This document shows, in pieces, positions 43,209 through 51,627 of a DNA stretch of 64,000 bases; the first letter of the stretch is position 1, and each line of letters opens with the position of its first letter. The notes under the pieces are model-generated. The model worked only from the letters and a program-made list of their open reading frames with translations, was not told the origin of the DNA and did not search any database. The translations under genes and the position numbers were made by a program. Origin of the DNA: Pseudomonas triclosanedens (GTDB taxonomy: Bacteria; Pseudomonadota; Gammaproteobacteria; Pseudomonadales; Pseudomonadaceae); the NCBI RefSeq assembly GCF_026686735.1, contig NZ_CP113432.1:2407001-2471000 (forward strand), given 5' to 3'.

Positions 43209-43681
43209 GCCAGCCCCAGGGCACCCTCCAGGCGCAGCAACTGCTCCTTGCGCGGCAGGCCGCCGGCGTAACCGGTCAGGCTGCCGTCGCGGCCGAGCAC
43301 CCGGTGGCAGGGCACGATGATGCTGATCGGGTTGGCGCCGTTGGCCGCACCAACCGCGCGGATGGCCTTGGGCCGCCCGATGCGTTGCGCCAGTTCGGCG
43401 TAGTAGGTGGTACGGCCATAGGGGATTTCCAGCAGCGCCTGCCAGACCTGGCGCTGGAATTCGGTGCCGCCGGTATTGAGGCGAACCTCGAAGCGCTTGC
43501 GCTGGCCGGCGAAGTACTGGTCGAGCTGGCGTGCCACGTCATCCAGCAACGGGTGGTCCCGATGCCAGTCCGGCTCGGGGTAGTGCCGTTGTTCCAGGTC
43601 CATGTAGAGCATCCTCAAGCCGCTCTCATCGCCGGCGAGCAGCAGGCGGCCGGTGGGGCTGTCGTGGTAGCGGTAGTGCAT
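43205..43681 (-). CDS. ogt: Methylated-DNA-protein-cysteine methyltransferase (Ogt type)
   Basis: This 158-residue suicide repair protein has the acceptor motif VPCHRV (about residues 122-127) and the HTH segment GRTTYYAELAQRIG, with the Arg finger in KAIRAVGAANGANP. It removes alkyl groups from O6-alkylguanine and O4-alkylthymine. The GGAGG at 43688-43692 favours ATG 43681; the ATG at 43687, which overlaps the alkA stop codon, is the alternative start. It forms an operon with alkA on the minus strand, joining base excision and direct reversal of alkylation damage. Confidence 0.93.
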   Translation of the reverse strand: MHYRYHDSPTGRLLLAGDESGLRMLYMDLEQRHYPEPDWHRDHPLLDDVARQLDQYFAGQRKRFEVRLNTGGTEFQRQVWQALLEIPYGRTTYYAELAQRIGRPKAIRAVGAANGANPISIIVPCHRVLGRDGSLTGYAGGLPRKEQLLRLEGALGLA

Positions 43682-43683
43682 GG

Positions 43684-44589
43684 TCATCCTCCGGTGCGGC
43701 CGCCCTGGGAATAGGCGTGCCAGAGATAGACGGCGGCGTAGGCCCGCCAGGGACGCCAGGCTTCGGCGCGGCGCTGCAGGTCACGGGCGGCGATGCCTTC
43801 GCTCCCCCAGACCGGTGACTTGAGCAGCCCAAGGTCTGCGCTGGGGAAGGCGTCCGGGTCGCCGAACGCGCGCAGGGCGACGTACTCCGCCGTCCACGGG
43901 CCGATGCCGGGCAGGGCGCACAGGCGCCTGACCAGCTCCTGCGCGCCGTCATCGATATGCAGGGCCAGCGCGCCGCTGGCGCAGGCCGCCGCGAAGCGTT
44001 GCAGGGTTTCCACGCGCTTGCCGGGCATGCCGATGCCGGCGAGGTCCGCACCGGCCAGTGCCTCGGGCGTGGGGAACAGGCGGCCGGGTTGTTGTTCGCC
44101 GGCGCCGGGTAGCGCCTCGCCCAGGCGTTGCACCAGCCGACCAACGATGGTGACGGCAGCCTTCACCGTCACTTGCTGGCCGACGATGGCGCGCACCGCC
44201 TGCTCGAACGGATCGAAGGCGGTAGGCAGGCGCAGCCCCGGCGCTTGCCGGATGAGCGGGCCGAGCGTTGGGTCGTTACCCAGGTGTTCGGCGATCAGGC
44301 GCGGGTCGCTGTCCAGGTCGAACATCTTGCGCACCCGCTCCGCCAGGGCCGGAGCATGTTGCGGTGCGAGGTGGATTTCCAGTTCCAGTTCGGCGCGCTC
44401 TTCCAGCGGTTGCACGCTGAACCAGCCGGTGTCGCCGCCCATGCGCACGCTGCGGGCATAGCGCCGCGGCGACAGGTACTCGACGCCCGCAAGGCTGCGC
44501 AGCGCGAAGTGATCGTGGAACTGCTGCCAATCCCACGGGGCGCGGTAGGGCAGGCGGATAGCGAAGGGTGGGGCGGTCATGTCGTTCAT
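43684..44589 (-). CDS. alkA: DNA-3-methyladenine glycosylase II
   Basis: This 301-residue HhH-GPD superfamily glycosylase excises alkylated bases such as 3-methyladenine. It has an AlkA N-terminal domain (about residues 15-100), the glycosylase domain with IVGQQVTVKAA, the helix-hairpin-helix LPGIGPWTAEYV (about residues 222-233) and the catalytic Asp in FPSADLGL. There is no Ada regulatory domain fused to it. ATG 44589 is chosen by family length; ATG 44580 is possible. It is upstream of ogt and overlaps it. No Ada-type regulator lies in the window. Confidence 0.93.
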   Translation of the reverse strand: MNDMTAPPFAIRLPYRAPWDWQQFHDHFALRSLAGVEYLSPRRYARSVRMGGDTGWFSVQPLEERAELELEIHLAPQHAPALAERVRKMFDLDSDPRLIAEHLGNDPTLGPLIRQAPGLRLPTAFDPFEQAVRAIVGQQVTVKAAVTIVGRLVQRLGEALPGAGEQQPGRLFPTPEALAGADLAGIGMPGKRVETLQRFAAACASGALALHIDDGAQELVRRLCALPGIGPWTAEYVALRAFGDPDAFPSADLGLLKSPVWGSEGIAARDLQRRAEAWRPWRAYAAVYLWHAYSQGGRTGG

Positions 44590-44663
44590 GGGGCGAACAT
44601 ACCCGTTGCGCGGGGCGCTGTCCTCCCGGGGCTGACTTTCTAATTCGCCGGGCGACGACGGGG

Positions 44664-44693
44664 TTCGACCTGTCATCCTCGGGCACGTAGAAT
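44664..44693 (+). promoter_or_regulatory. Promoter of speE
   Basis: TTCGAC (44664-44669) and TAGAAT (44688-44693), spaced 18 bp apart, 65 bp before the speE start. The TAGAATGCGC context recurs before prmB. Confidence 0.5.
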
Positions 44694-44758
44694 GCGCGCC
44701 TCTTTCGGGGCGGCGTGGCCGTCCCCTCCTATTGTCTTGTCCCGACGGGAGCCCGCCC

Positions 44759-45619
44759 ATGCACGATTACCAGGAAACCCTCTACGACGGCTATGGCCAG
44801 CGATTCAGCGTCGACAGGATGCTCCACGAGGTGCGTACCGAACACCAGCACCTGGTGATCTTCGAGAATGCCCGCATGGGGCGGGTGATGGCGCTCGATG
44901 GTGTGATCCAGACCACCGAGGCCGACGAGTTCATCTACCACGAGATGCTCACCCACGTGCCGATCCTGGCCCACGGCGCCGCCAGGCGCGTGCTGATCAT
45001 CGGCGGTGGCGACGGCGGCATGCTGCGCGAGGTGTCCAAGCACGCCAGCGTCGAGCACATCACGATGGTCGAGATCGATGGCACGGTGGTCGACATGTGC
45101 AGGGAGTTCCTGCCCAACCACTCCCAGGGCGCCTTTGACGATCCGCGCCTGAACCTGGTGATCGACGACGGCATGCGCTTCGTCGCCACCACCGCAGAGA
45201 AGTTCGATGTGATCATCTCTGACTCCACCGACCCGATCGGTCCGGGCGAGGTGCTTTTCTCGGAGAATTTCTACCAGGCTTGCCACCGTTGCCTGAACGA
45301 GGGCGGCGTGCTGGTCACCCAGAACGGTACGCCGTTCATGCAGTTGGACACCGTGCGCAATACCGCCGGACGGATGAACGGCCTGTTCGCCGACTGGCAC
45401 TTCTATCAGGCTGCGGTACCTACCTATATCGGCGGCGCCATGACCTTCGCCTGGGGCTCCACCAACCCGGCGCTGCGCCATGTCGATGTCGCCACCCTGC
45501 AGCAGCGTTTCGCCGCCAGTGGCGTGCAGACCCGCTACTACAACGCGGCGATCCACCAGGGCGCCTTCGCCCTGCCGCAGTACGTGCTGCAGGCCATCGG
45601 CAAGCCGGCCAACGACTGA
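44759..45619 (+). CDS. speE: Spermidine synthase
   Basis: This 286-residue aminopropyltransferase makes spermidine from putrescine and decarboxylated SAM and releases methylthioadenosine. The Rossmann motif [11 protein letters not shown] (about residues 83-93), the [14 protein letters not shown] nucleoside-binding strand and the catalytic Asp region [14 protein letters not shown] (about residues 158-171) are intact. The standard length and a GGGAG site support the start. It shares its neighbourhood with mtnB, mtnD and mtnC, which recycle the methylthio group of its by-product. PAO1 speE (PA1687, from memory) has the same context. Confidence 0.96.
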   Translation: MHDYQETLYDGYGQRFSVDRMLHEVRTEHQHLVIFENARMGRVMALDGVIQTTEADEFIYHEMLTHVPILAHGAARRVLIIGGGDGGMLREVSKHASVEHITMVEIDGTVVDMCREFLPNHSQGAFDDPRLNLVIDDGMRFVATTAEKFDVIISDSTDPIGPGEVLFSENFYQACHRCLNEGGVLVTQNGTPFMQLDTVRNTAGRMNGLFADWHFYQAAVPTYIGGAMTFAWGSTNPALRHVDVATLQQRFAASGVQTRYYNAAIHQGAFALPQYVLQAIGKPAND

Positions 45620-45752
45620 TGCCGATCTGGAGAAGGAGGCGTTGTCAGCCACGACGCTTTCTTCACAGTCGATGGTGCACGATATGCGCCCGCTGGCGGC
45701 TGGGAAGACCTGCCGGTGGGCCGTAGCATCCGGAAACGATTGTCCGTCCAAC

Positions 45753-45785
45753 CTTAATGCCTGATTAAGGGGCGCCAAATAAAAT
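45753..45785 (+). promoter_or_regulatory. PmrA-type box with -10 element before the LtaS-like gene
   Basis: CTTAAT-N5-ATTAAG (45753-45769) matches the HTTAAD-N5-HTTAAD box reported for P. aeruginosa PmrA at every defined position. A -10-like TAAAAT follows at 45780-45785, ten bases after the box, as in activator-at--35 promoters. The box is also a perfect 7-bp inverted repeat (45752-45770). It lies about 120 bp before the phosphoglycerol transferase gene. Binding by PmrA is inferred. Confidence 0.5.
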
Positions 45786-45903
45786 GCGCCGCCGGAGCTT
45801 TTGCGGTGTAATGCCGCAGTCCTTTTCGTGCCCTCCCAGGTAGCGTTTCTCGCCTGGCCTGGCGGCGCACCTCGAACCCGAACGTTCACAACGGAACCAA
45901 GAA

Positions 45904-47979
45904 ATGGGCCAATCAGAAGTCCTGAATAGTCGCCAGCTCGGTGCCAGCCTCTCGCGGCCCACCGTATCCAGTCACCTGGCGTTCACCTTGCTCAGCGTCG
46001 TTGCGCTGATGGTGATGTTCTCCCTGCTACGGCTTGCGCTATTCATCTATAACCGCGAGTTGATCGGCTCGACACCTGCGGCCACCTTCGTCGAGGCGTT
46101 CATCACCGGGATGCGTTTCGACATCCGCATGGTGGTCTACCTCATCGCCCCGCTGGTCTTCGCCGTCGTCAGCGTGCGCGCCATGAGCTGGCGCGGCGTG
46201 TGGCGCGCCTGGCTGACCGCCACCGCCAGCCTGACGATGTTCCTCGGCGTGCTGGAAATGGACTTCTACCGCGAGTTCCACCAGCGCCTGAACAGTCTGG
46301 TGTTCCAGTACATGTCCGAAGACCCGCGCACCGTCATGAGCATGATCTGGTACGGCTACCCGGTCGTTCGCTACCTGTTGGCCTGGGCCGTCGCCACCTG
46401 GATGCTGTACCTGCTGTTCAAGGGTATCGACCGCGCCACCCGCCCGAGCGCCAACGGCCCGACGGCCGCTGCCTGGTACGTCCGCGTCGCCGTGCTCCTG
46501 GTGGTGGTGGTCGCCTGTGTCCTCGCTGCCCGTGGCACTCTGCGCCAGGGCCCGCCGCTGCGCTGGGGCGATGCCTTCACCACCGATTCGATGTTCGCCA
46601 ACCATCTCGGCCTGAACGGATCCCTCAGCCTGATCAAAGCCGCCGAGAGCCGCTTCTCCGAGGACCGCGACAACATCTGGAAGGCCACGCTGCCCGTCGA
46701 GCAGGCCCGCGACACCGTGCGCCAGATGCTGGTGATGCCTGACGACAAGCTGGTCGATGCCGATGAGGCCGCCGTGCGCCGCGACTACACCCCGCCGGCC
46801 AATGGCACCCTGCCGGTGAAGAACGTCGTGGTGATCCTGATGGAAAGCTTCGCCGGCCATTACGTCGGCGCGCTGGGTGCTCCGGGCAACATCACACCGT
46901 ACTTCGACAAGCTGTCGAAGGAAGGTCTGCTGTTCACCCAGTACTTCTCCAACGGCACCCACACCCACCAGGGCATGTTCGCCACGATGGCGTGCTTCCC
47001 GAACCTGCCGGGCTTCGAATACCTGATGCAGACGCCGGAAGGCGGCCACAAGTTCTCCGGCCTGCCGCAACTGTTGTCCGCGCGCCAGTTCGAGGATGTC
47101 TACGTCTATAACGGCGACTTCGCCTGGGACAACCAGTCCGGCTTCTTCGCCAATCAGGGCATGACGACCTTCATCGGCCGCAACGACTTCGTGAACCCGG
47201 TGTTCTCCGACCCGACCTGGGGTGTATCCGACCAGGACATGTTCGCTCGTGGCAACGAGGAGCTGGACAAGCTGCACGCGACCGGCAAGCCGTTCTACGC
47301 ACTGTTGCAGACCCTCTCCAACCACGTGCCGTACGCACTGCCCAAGGACCTGCCGGTGCAGCCGGTAACCGGTTACGGCAGCCTGGACGAGCACCTGACC
47401 GCGATGCGCTACTCCGACTGGTCGCTCGGCCAGTTCTTCGAGAAGGCCAAGAAGTCGCCGTACTACAAGGACACCATCTTCGTCGTCGTGGGTGACCACG
47501 GCTTCGGTACGCCGGAGCAACTGACCGAGATGGACCTGTTCCGCTTCAACGTACCGCTGCTGATCATCGCGCCCGGCATCCAGGACAAGTTCGGCGCGAC
47601 CCGCGACACCGTCGGCACCCAGATCGACATCGTGCCGACCATCATGGGCCGCCTGGGTGGCGTTGCGCGCCATCAGTGCTGGGGCCGCGACCTGCTGAAC
47701 CTGCCCGAAGGCGACAAGGGCTTCGGCATGATCAAGCCTTCAGGCAGTGGCCAGGACGTGGCGCTGGTATACGGCAATCGCATCCTGATCAAGCAGAAGG
47801 AAGGCGATGTTCGCGTCTACGACTACAAGCTGGGCAAGGACTTCGGCGTGACTCGCATCGAGAACACCCCCGAGCAGTCGGAGATGAAGGCCCGCCTGGA
47901 GTCGTTCATCCAGACCGCTACCAAGAGCCTGCTGGACAACACCACTGGCGTGGTGGACAGCAAGCCGCAAAACAAGTGA
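45904..47979 (+). CDS. LtaS-like sulfatase-family phosphoglycerol transferase
   Basis: This 691-residue inner-membrane protein has about five N-terminal helices (residues 25-215) and a periplasmic sulfatase/alkaline-phosphatase-fold domain (about residues 305-620). It has the N-terminal metal-site ILMESFAGHY, the nucleophile region SNGTHTHQGMFATM (a Thr or Ser acceptor), and VVVGDHGFGTPEQ (metal Asp and His) near residue 535. The family moves phosphoglycerol or phosphoethanolamine onto glycans or lipids, as in lipoteichoic acid synthase and OpgB. The acceptor here is unknown. A PmrA-type box lies upstream and a terminator follows. Confidence 0.88.
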   Translation: MGQSEVLNSRQLGASLSRPTVSSHLAFTLLSVVALMVMFSLLRLALFIYNRELIGSTPAATFVEAFITGMRFDIRMVVYLIAPLVFAVVSVRAMSWRGVWRAWLTATASLTMFLGVLEMDFYREFHQRLNSLVFQYMSEDPRTVMSMIWYGYPVVRYLLAWAVATWMLYLLFKGIDRATRPSANGPTAAAWYVRVAVLLVVVVACVLAARGTLRQGPPLRWGDAFTTDSMFANHLGLNGSLSLIKAAESRFSEDRDNIWKATLPVEQARDTVRQMLVMPDDKLVDADEAAVRRDYTPPANGTLPVKNVVVILMESFAGHYVGALGAPGNITPYFDKLSKEGLLFTQYFSNGTHTHQGMFATMACFPNLPGFEYLMQTPEGGHKFSGLPQLLSARQFEDVYVYNGDFAWDNQSGFFANQGMTTFIGRNDFVNPVFSDPTWGVSDQDMFARGNEELDKLHATGKPFYALLQTLSNHVPYALPKDLPVQPVTGYGSLDEHLTAMRYSDWSLGQFFEKAKKSPYYKDTIFVVVGDHGFGTPEQLTEMDLFRFNVPLLIIAPGIQDKFGATRDTVGTQIDIVPTIMGRLGGVARHQCWGRDLLNLPEGDKGFGMIKPSGSGQDVALVYGNRILIKQKEGDVRVYDYKLGKDFGVTRIENTPEQSEMKARLESFIQTATKSLLDNTTGVVDSKPQNK

Positions 47980-47993
47980 CCGGCCGGCAATAA

Positions 47994-48025
47994 ATGAAAA
48001 GGGGACCTTCGGGTCCCTTTTTCAT
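47994..48025 (+). terminator. Rho-independent terminator after the LtaS-like gene
   Basis: 14-bp stem with one G-T wobble (47994-48007 with 48012-48025), TTCG tetraloop and T-rich right arm, 15 bp after the stop codon. Confidence 0.92.
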
Positions 48026-48076
48026 TGCCTTCGAAGTGGCGCATGCATGTCGCCGCGCGGCTGTCGCGGCAGGGCG

Positions 48077-48094
48077 CTTATTCCGCTTATTCCG
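48077..48094 (+). promoter_or_regulatory. Tandem CTTATTCCG repeat in the TSUP gene promoter region
   Basis: Two adjacent copies of CTTATTCCG (48077-48085 and 48086-48094) start an AT-rich stretch (48076-48135), about 100 bp before the TauE/SafE-type gene. TTATTCC motifs occur in CysB-regulated sulfur promoters of enteric bacteria, so a sulfur-starvation activator site is possible; that link is speculative. Confidence 0.3.
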
Positions 48095-48195
48095 GTTATA
48101 AAGTAAGACCATAACGATATAGTGGCTTATATGAAAAATCGCTATCCTGCCGCGCACACCACGAGGTGATCAGTTTCGCCAGTCAGGACGCGTAG

Positions 48196-48981
48196 ATGGA
48201 TGTTGGCAATATCGGTTTCGTAGTCGCGGGTCTTGTCGTTGGCTTCATCGTTGGTATGACCGGGGTGGGTGGCGGATCGCTGATGACCCCCATCCTGCTC
48301 TGGTTCGGCATCAATCCCGCCGCCGCAGTAGGCACCGATCTGCTGTATGCCGCCATCACCAAGTCCGGCGGCGTCCTGGTTCACCGCAAGAACGACAACA
48401 TCGACTGGCGCATCACCGGCTGGCTCGCCCTGGGCAGTGTGCCGGCGGCGGGGCTGACCCTGCTGTTCCTGCACAATCTGCACGCCGACACCGCCGCCAT
48501 GAACAGCATCATCAAGAATGCCCTGGGCGTCGTGCTGCTGCTCACCGCTCTGGCCGTGCTGTTCAAGAAGCAGGTGCTGGCCTTCGCCCAGCGTCACGCT
48601 GGCGACAGCTTCCACTTCAGCGGTCCGAAGCTCAACGGCCTGACCGTCGCCACCGGCGCCATCCTCGGTGCGATGGTTGCACTCACTTCCATTGGCGCCG
48701 GTGCGCTGGGCACCGTTGCACTGTTCGTGCTCTATCCCTTCCTGGCCACTCGCCGCCTGGTCGGTACCGAGATCGCGCATGCCGTGCCGCTGACACTGGT
48801 TGCCGGTCTCGGTCATGCCAGCATGGGCAACATGGATTGGGGGCTGCTGGGCTACCTGCTGCTCGGCTCGCTGCCGGGTATCTACGTCGGCAGCCACTTG
48901 GCCGGGCGCATCCCAGACGGGGTGTTGCGCCCGTGCCTGGCGCTGATGCTCGCGATGATCGGCTACAAGCTGGTCTTCTGA
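48196..48981 (+). CDS. TauE/SafE (TSUP) family anion permease
   Basis: This 261-residue membrane protein with seven or eight helices has two internal repeats, each starting with the glycine-rich TSUP motif (VGMTGVGGGSLMTPILLWFGINP near the N terminus and LTSIGAGALGTVALFVLYP at about residues 157-175). The family moves sulfite, sulfoacetate, sulfate or other sulfur organic anions. The AT-rich upstream region with a tandem repeat suggests strong regulation, perhaps by sulfur supply. No sulfonate enzyme gene lies next to it, so the substrate is not set. Confidence 0.88.
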   Translation: MDVGNIGFVVAGLVVGFIVGMTGVGGGSLMTPILLWFGINPAAAVGTDLLYAAITKSGGVLVHRKNDNIDWRITGWLALGSVPAAGLTLLFLHNLHADTAAMNSIIKNALGVVLLLTALAVLFKKQVLAFAQRHAGDSFHFSGPKLNGLTVATGAILGAMVALTSIGAGALGTVALFVLYPFLATRRLVGTEIAHAVPLTLVAGLGHASMGNMDWGLLGYLLLGSLPGIYVGSHLAGRIPDGVLRPCLALMLAMIGYKLVF

Positions 48982-49016
48982 ATCACGTTCCGCCAGTCTT
49001 TCCCCGACAGTCTGGG

Positions 49017-50033
49017 CTAACCGCGGCGAAAACGCCCCGGCGCCACGCCCTTCCAGCGGCGGAAAGCGTGAATGAAGTTCGACACCTCGCCATAGCCGAG
49101 CCGCTCGGCAATCTCTTCCAGCCGGATCGCCCCGGTGGCCAGCAACTCCTCGGCCAGGGCCTGGCGCACCTCGTCCACCAGAGCCCGGTAACTGCTGCCT
49201 TCGGCCTCCAGCCGGCGGCGCAGCGTGCGTGAGGTCATGTGCATCGCCTGGGCGACCTGCTCCATGTCTGGAAGCTGCCCCGGGGTACTCAGCAGACGGT
49301 CGCGGATGCGCCCGGACAGCCCGGTGCGTACCTGGCGGCGGGCGAGCAGGGCACGGCACTGTTCCTCGCAGCGCAGCGCCACCTCTGGATTGGCACCGGG
49401 CAGCGGCAATTCGAGGATGCGGCTGTCGAAGACGATGCGGTTCTCGGGCTGGCCGAACTGCGGCCGCACGCCCAGTTCGTCGATGTACGGCTGCAGGTCG
49501 GCTGGCGCCTCGCGGCGGAAGCTGGCGTAGCGGATGGGCGGAGACTGGTTGGTCAGGTCGCGCTGAATGCGCAGCACGCCACCGCCGTCGCGGTCGATGA
49601 GAAACTCCCGCAGGTCTTCCGGGACCGCCTGGTCGTCCAGCACCAGGTGCGCCTCGCCTTCGTGTTCCTCCAGTGTCATGCGGTGGAACGCGTAGGTCAG
49701 GTCCAGGTAGCGCAGGCCCAGGCGCGCAGCTCCGAGAAAAGTGGCGCTGCTGAGCAGGGCGAAGCCCCAGATGCCATAGGTGTTGAGGTGATAGCGCAGG
49801 CCGGCCTTCAGGCCGATGCCGGGAATGTGGCCGAGATGGCGGGCGAGGTTGCGCACCAGATCCAGCTCCTGCTCCGCGCCGACTTCCGCGCCGGGGTCGG
49901 CGAGCACGCCGATATCCAGCCCGGTGCCTTCCAGGCATTGCTCAAGGCTCAGGCCGTGGTCGAGGGCGAACTGCGTCAGCAACTGAACGCTGACCGCACT
50001 GCGGCGGGACGACCAGGGAGTGGTGGCGGGCAT
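49017..50033 (-). CDS. AraC-family regulator with arabinose-binding-type N-terminal domain
   Basis: This 338-residue regulator has a C-terminal AraC HTH (about residues 240-335, with LPDMEQVAQAMHMTSRTLRRRL and the second helix pair IAERLGYGEVSNFIHAFRRWKGVAPGRFR) and an N-terminal domain of the OruR/AraC-binding type (PF12625-like). It is divergent from the BVMO-esterase-SDR operon across a 118-bp AT-richer gap, so it is very likely its activator. The effector is unknown; in such cassettes it is often the ketone or alcohol substrate. Confidence 0.9.
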   Translation of the reverse strand: MPATTPWSSRRSAVSVQLLTQFALDHGLSLEQCLEGTGLDIGVLADPGAEVGAEQELDLVRNLARHLGHIPGIGLKAGLRYHLNTYGIWGFALLSSATFLGAARLGLRYLDLTYAFHRMTLEEHEGEAHLVLDDQAVPEDLREFLIDRDGGGVLRIQRDLTNQSPPIRYASFRREAPADLQPYIDELGVRPQFGQPENRIVFDSRILELPLPGANPEVALRCEEQCRALLARRQVRTGLSGRIRDRLLSTPGQLPDMEQVAQAMHMTSRTLRRRLEAEGSSYRALVDEVRQALAEELLATGAIRLEEIAERLGYGEVSNFIHAFRRWKGVAPGRFRRG

Positions 50034-50151
50034 GGCGTTCTCGTTGACCGAAATTCACAATTTTATGTCCGACTATGCCATAACCTGTCGCCGCATGTAG
50101 CTCTAGGATGTTCCCGTCCGCCACTGCGCGGAGAACCATCGGGAGACAACA

Positions 50152-51627
50152 ATGACAAACACTTCCCGTCGATCGGCAGCCGTGCGCGTGCTGATTATCG
50201 GTGCCGGCTTTGCCGGCCTGGGGTTGGCTATCCGCCTGAAGCAGGCCGGTATCGACGACTTCCTGATCCTTGAGAAAGCCGACGATGTCGGTGGTTGCTG
50301 GCGCGAGAACCGCTATCCTGGCGCCGCCTGCGATGTGCCTTCGCACCTGTATTCCTTCTCCTTCGAACCCAAGGCCGACTGGTCGCGAAAATTCGCCCCG
50401 CAGGCGGAGATCCTCGACTACGCCCGCCACTGCGCTGACAAGTACCAGCTCCGCGAACGCATCCGCTTCGGCCGTGAGGTCAGTGACGCGGTTTTCGACG
50501 AGTCCGCCGGGCAGTGGCGGATAACCTGCGCCAACGGTGAGCAATGGCGCGCCCAGTCTCTGGTCTGCGCCCTGGGACAGTTGAGCCGGCCGGCGATCCC
50601 GCGTCTGGAAGGCATCGAGCGCTTCCGTGGCAAGGCTTTCCATTCCGCGCAGTGGGATGCCGGGGCGCCGCTGGATGGTCAGCGTGTCGCGGTGATCGGA
50701 ACCGGTGCCAGCGCCATCCAGTTCGTCCCGCAGATCGCGCCTAAGGTTGCCGAGTTGCTGCTATTCCAGCGCAGCGCGCCCTATGTGATTCCCAAGCCTG
50801 ACCGTCCCTACGCCGACTGGGAGCGCCGCCTCAAGGCCCGTCTGCCCTGGCTGCAACGCCTGGACCGCGGCCTGAAGTACATCCAGCACGAAGCGCGGGC
50901 GCTGGCCTTTACCGTTTTCCCGCCGCTGATGAAGGCGATGCGCCTGAACTTCCACCTGCACATGCGCAGGAGCATCGGCGATGCGCAATTGCGCGCACGT
51001 CTGCAGCCGGACTACCCGATGGGCTGCAAGCGTATCCTGATCAGCAACGACTACTACCCGGCACTGGCGCGCAGCAACGTGCGGCTGGTGGACAGCGGTA
51101 TCCGCGAGGTCACCGAGGATGCCATCGTCACCCGCGACGGGCAGCGTCACCCGGTGGATACCATCATCTACGGTACCGGTTTCGCCGCCACCGAATTCCT
51201 CGCGCCGATGAGCGTCCGCGGCCTGGGCGGGCGCGAGCTGAACCAGGCCTGGCGGGACGGCGCCGAAGCCTACAAGGGCATCAGCGTCAGCGGCTTCCCG
51301 AACCTGTTCATCCTCTACGGGCCGAACACCAACCTGGGGCACAACTCGATCATCTACATGCTGGAGAGCCAGTTCCCCTACGTGCTGGCCTGCCTGCGGC
51401 TGATCCACGACGAACACCTCAAGTACCTGGACGTGAAGCCCCAGGTACAGCAGCGCTTCAACCAGCGCTTGCAGCACGACCTCAGCCATACCATCTGGGA
51501 GCGCGGCTGCGATAGCTGGTACAAGACTGCCGCTGGCCGCAACACCAACAACTGGCCGGGATTCACCTTCCGTTACCGCCAACAGACCCGTCAGCCGGAG
51601 TTTGCCGACTATGACTGCATCCGTTGA
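50152..51627 (+). CDS. Baeyer-Villiger/flavin-containing monooxygenase
   Basis: This 491-residue FAD- and NADPH-dependent monooxygenase has two Rossmann motifs, GAGFAGLG (about residues 17-24) and GTGASA (about residues 182-187). The type I BVMO fingerprint FxGxxxHxxxW(D) is present as FRGKAFHSAQWD (about residues 161-172). It inserts one oxygen atom next to a ketone carbonyl, giving an ester or lactone. GGGAG precedes the start. The esterase gene overlaps its 3' end by 17 bp. The ketone substrate is not evident from sequence. Confidence 0.92.
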   Translation: MTNTSRRSAAVRVLIIGAGFAGLGLAIRLKQAGIDDFLILEKADDVGGCWRENRYPGAACDVPSHLYSFSFEPKADWSRKFAPQAEILDYARHCADKYQLRERIRFGREVSDAVFDESAGQWRITCANGEQWRAQSLVCALGQLSRPAIPRLEGIERFRGKAFHSAQWDAGAPLDGQRVAVIGTGASAIQFVPQIAPKVAELLLFQRSAPYVIPKPDRPYADWERRLKARLPWLQRLDRGLKYIQHEARALAFTVFPPLMKAMRLNFHLHMRRSIGDAQLRARLQPDYPMGCKRILISNDYYPALARSNVRLVDSGIREVTEDAIVTRDGQRHPVDTIIYGTGFAATEFLAPMSVRGLGGRELNQAWRDGAEAYKGISVSGFPNLFILYGPNTNLGHNSIIYMLESQFPYVLACLRLIHDEHLKYLDVKPQVQQRFNQRLQHDLSHTIWERGCDSWYKTAAGRNTNNWPGFTFRYRQQTRQPEFADYDCIR

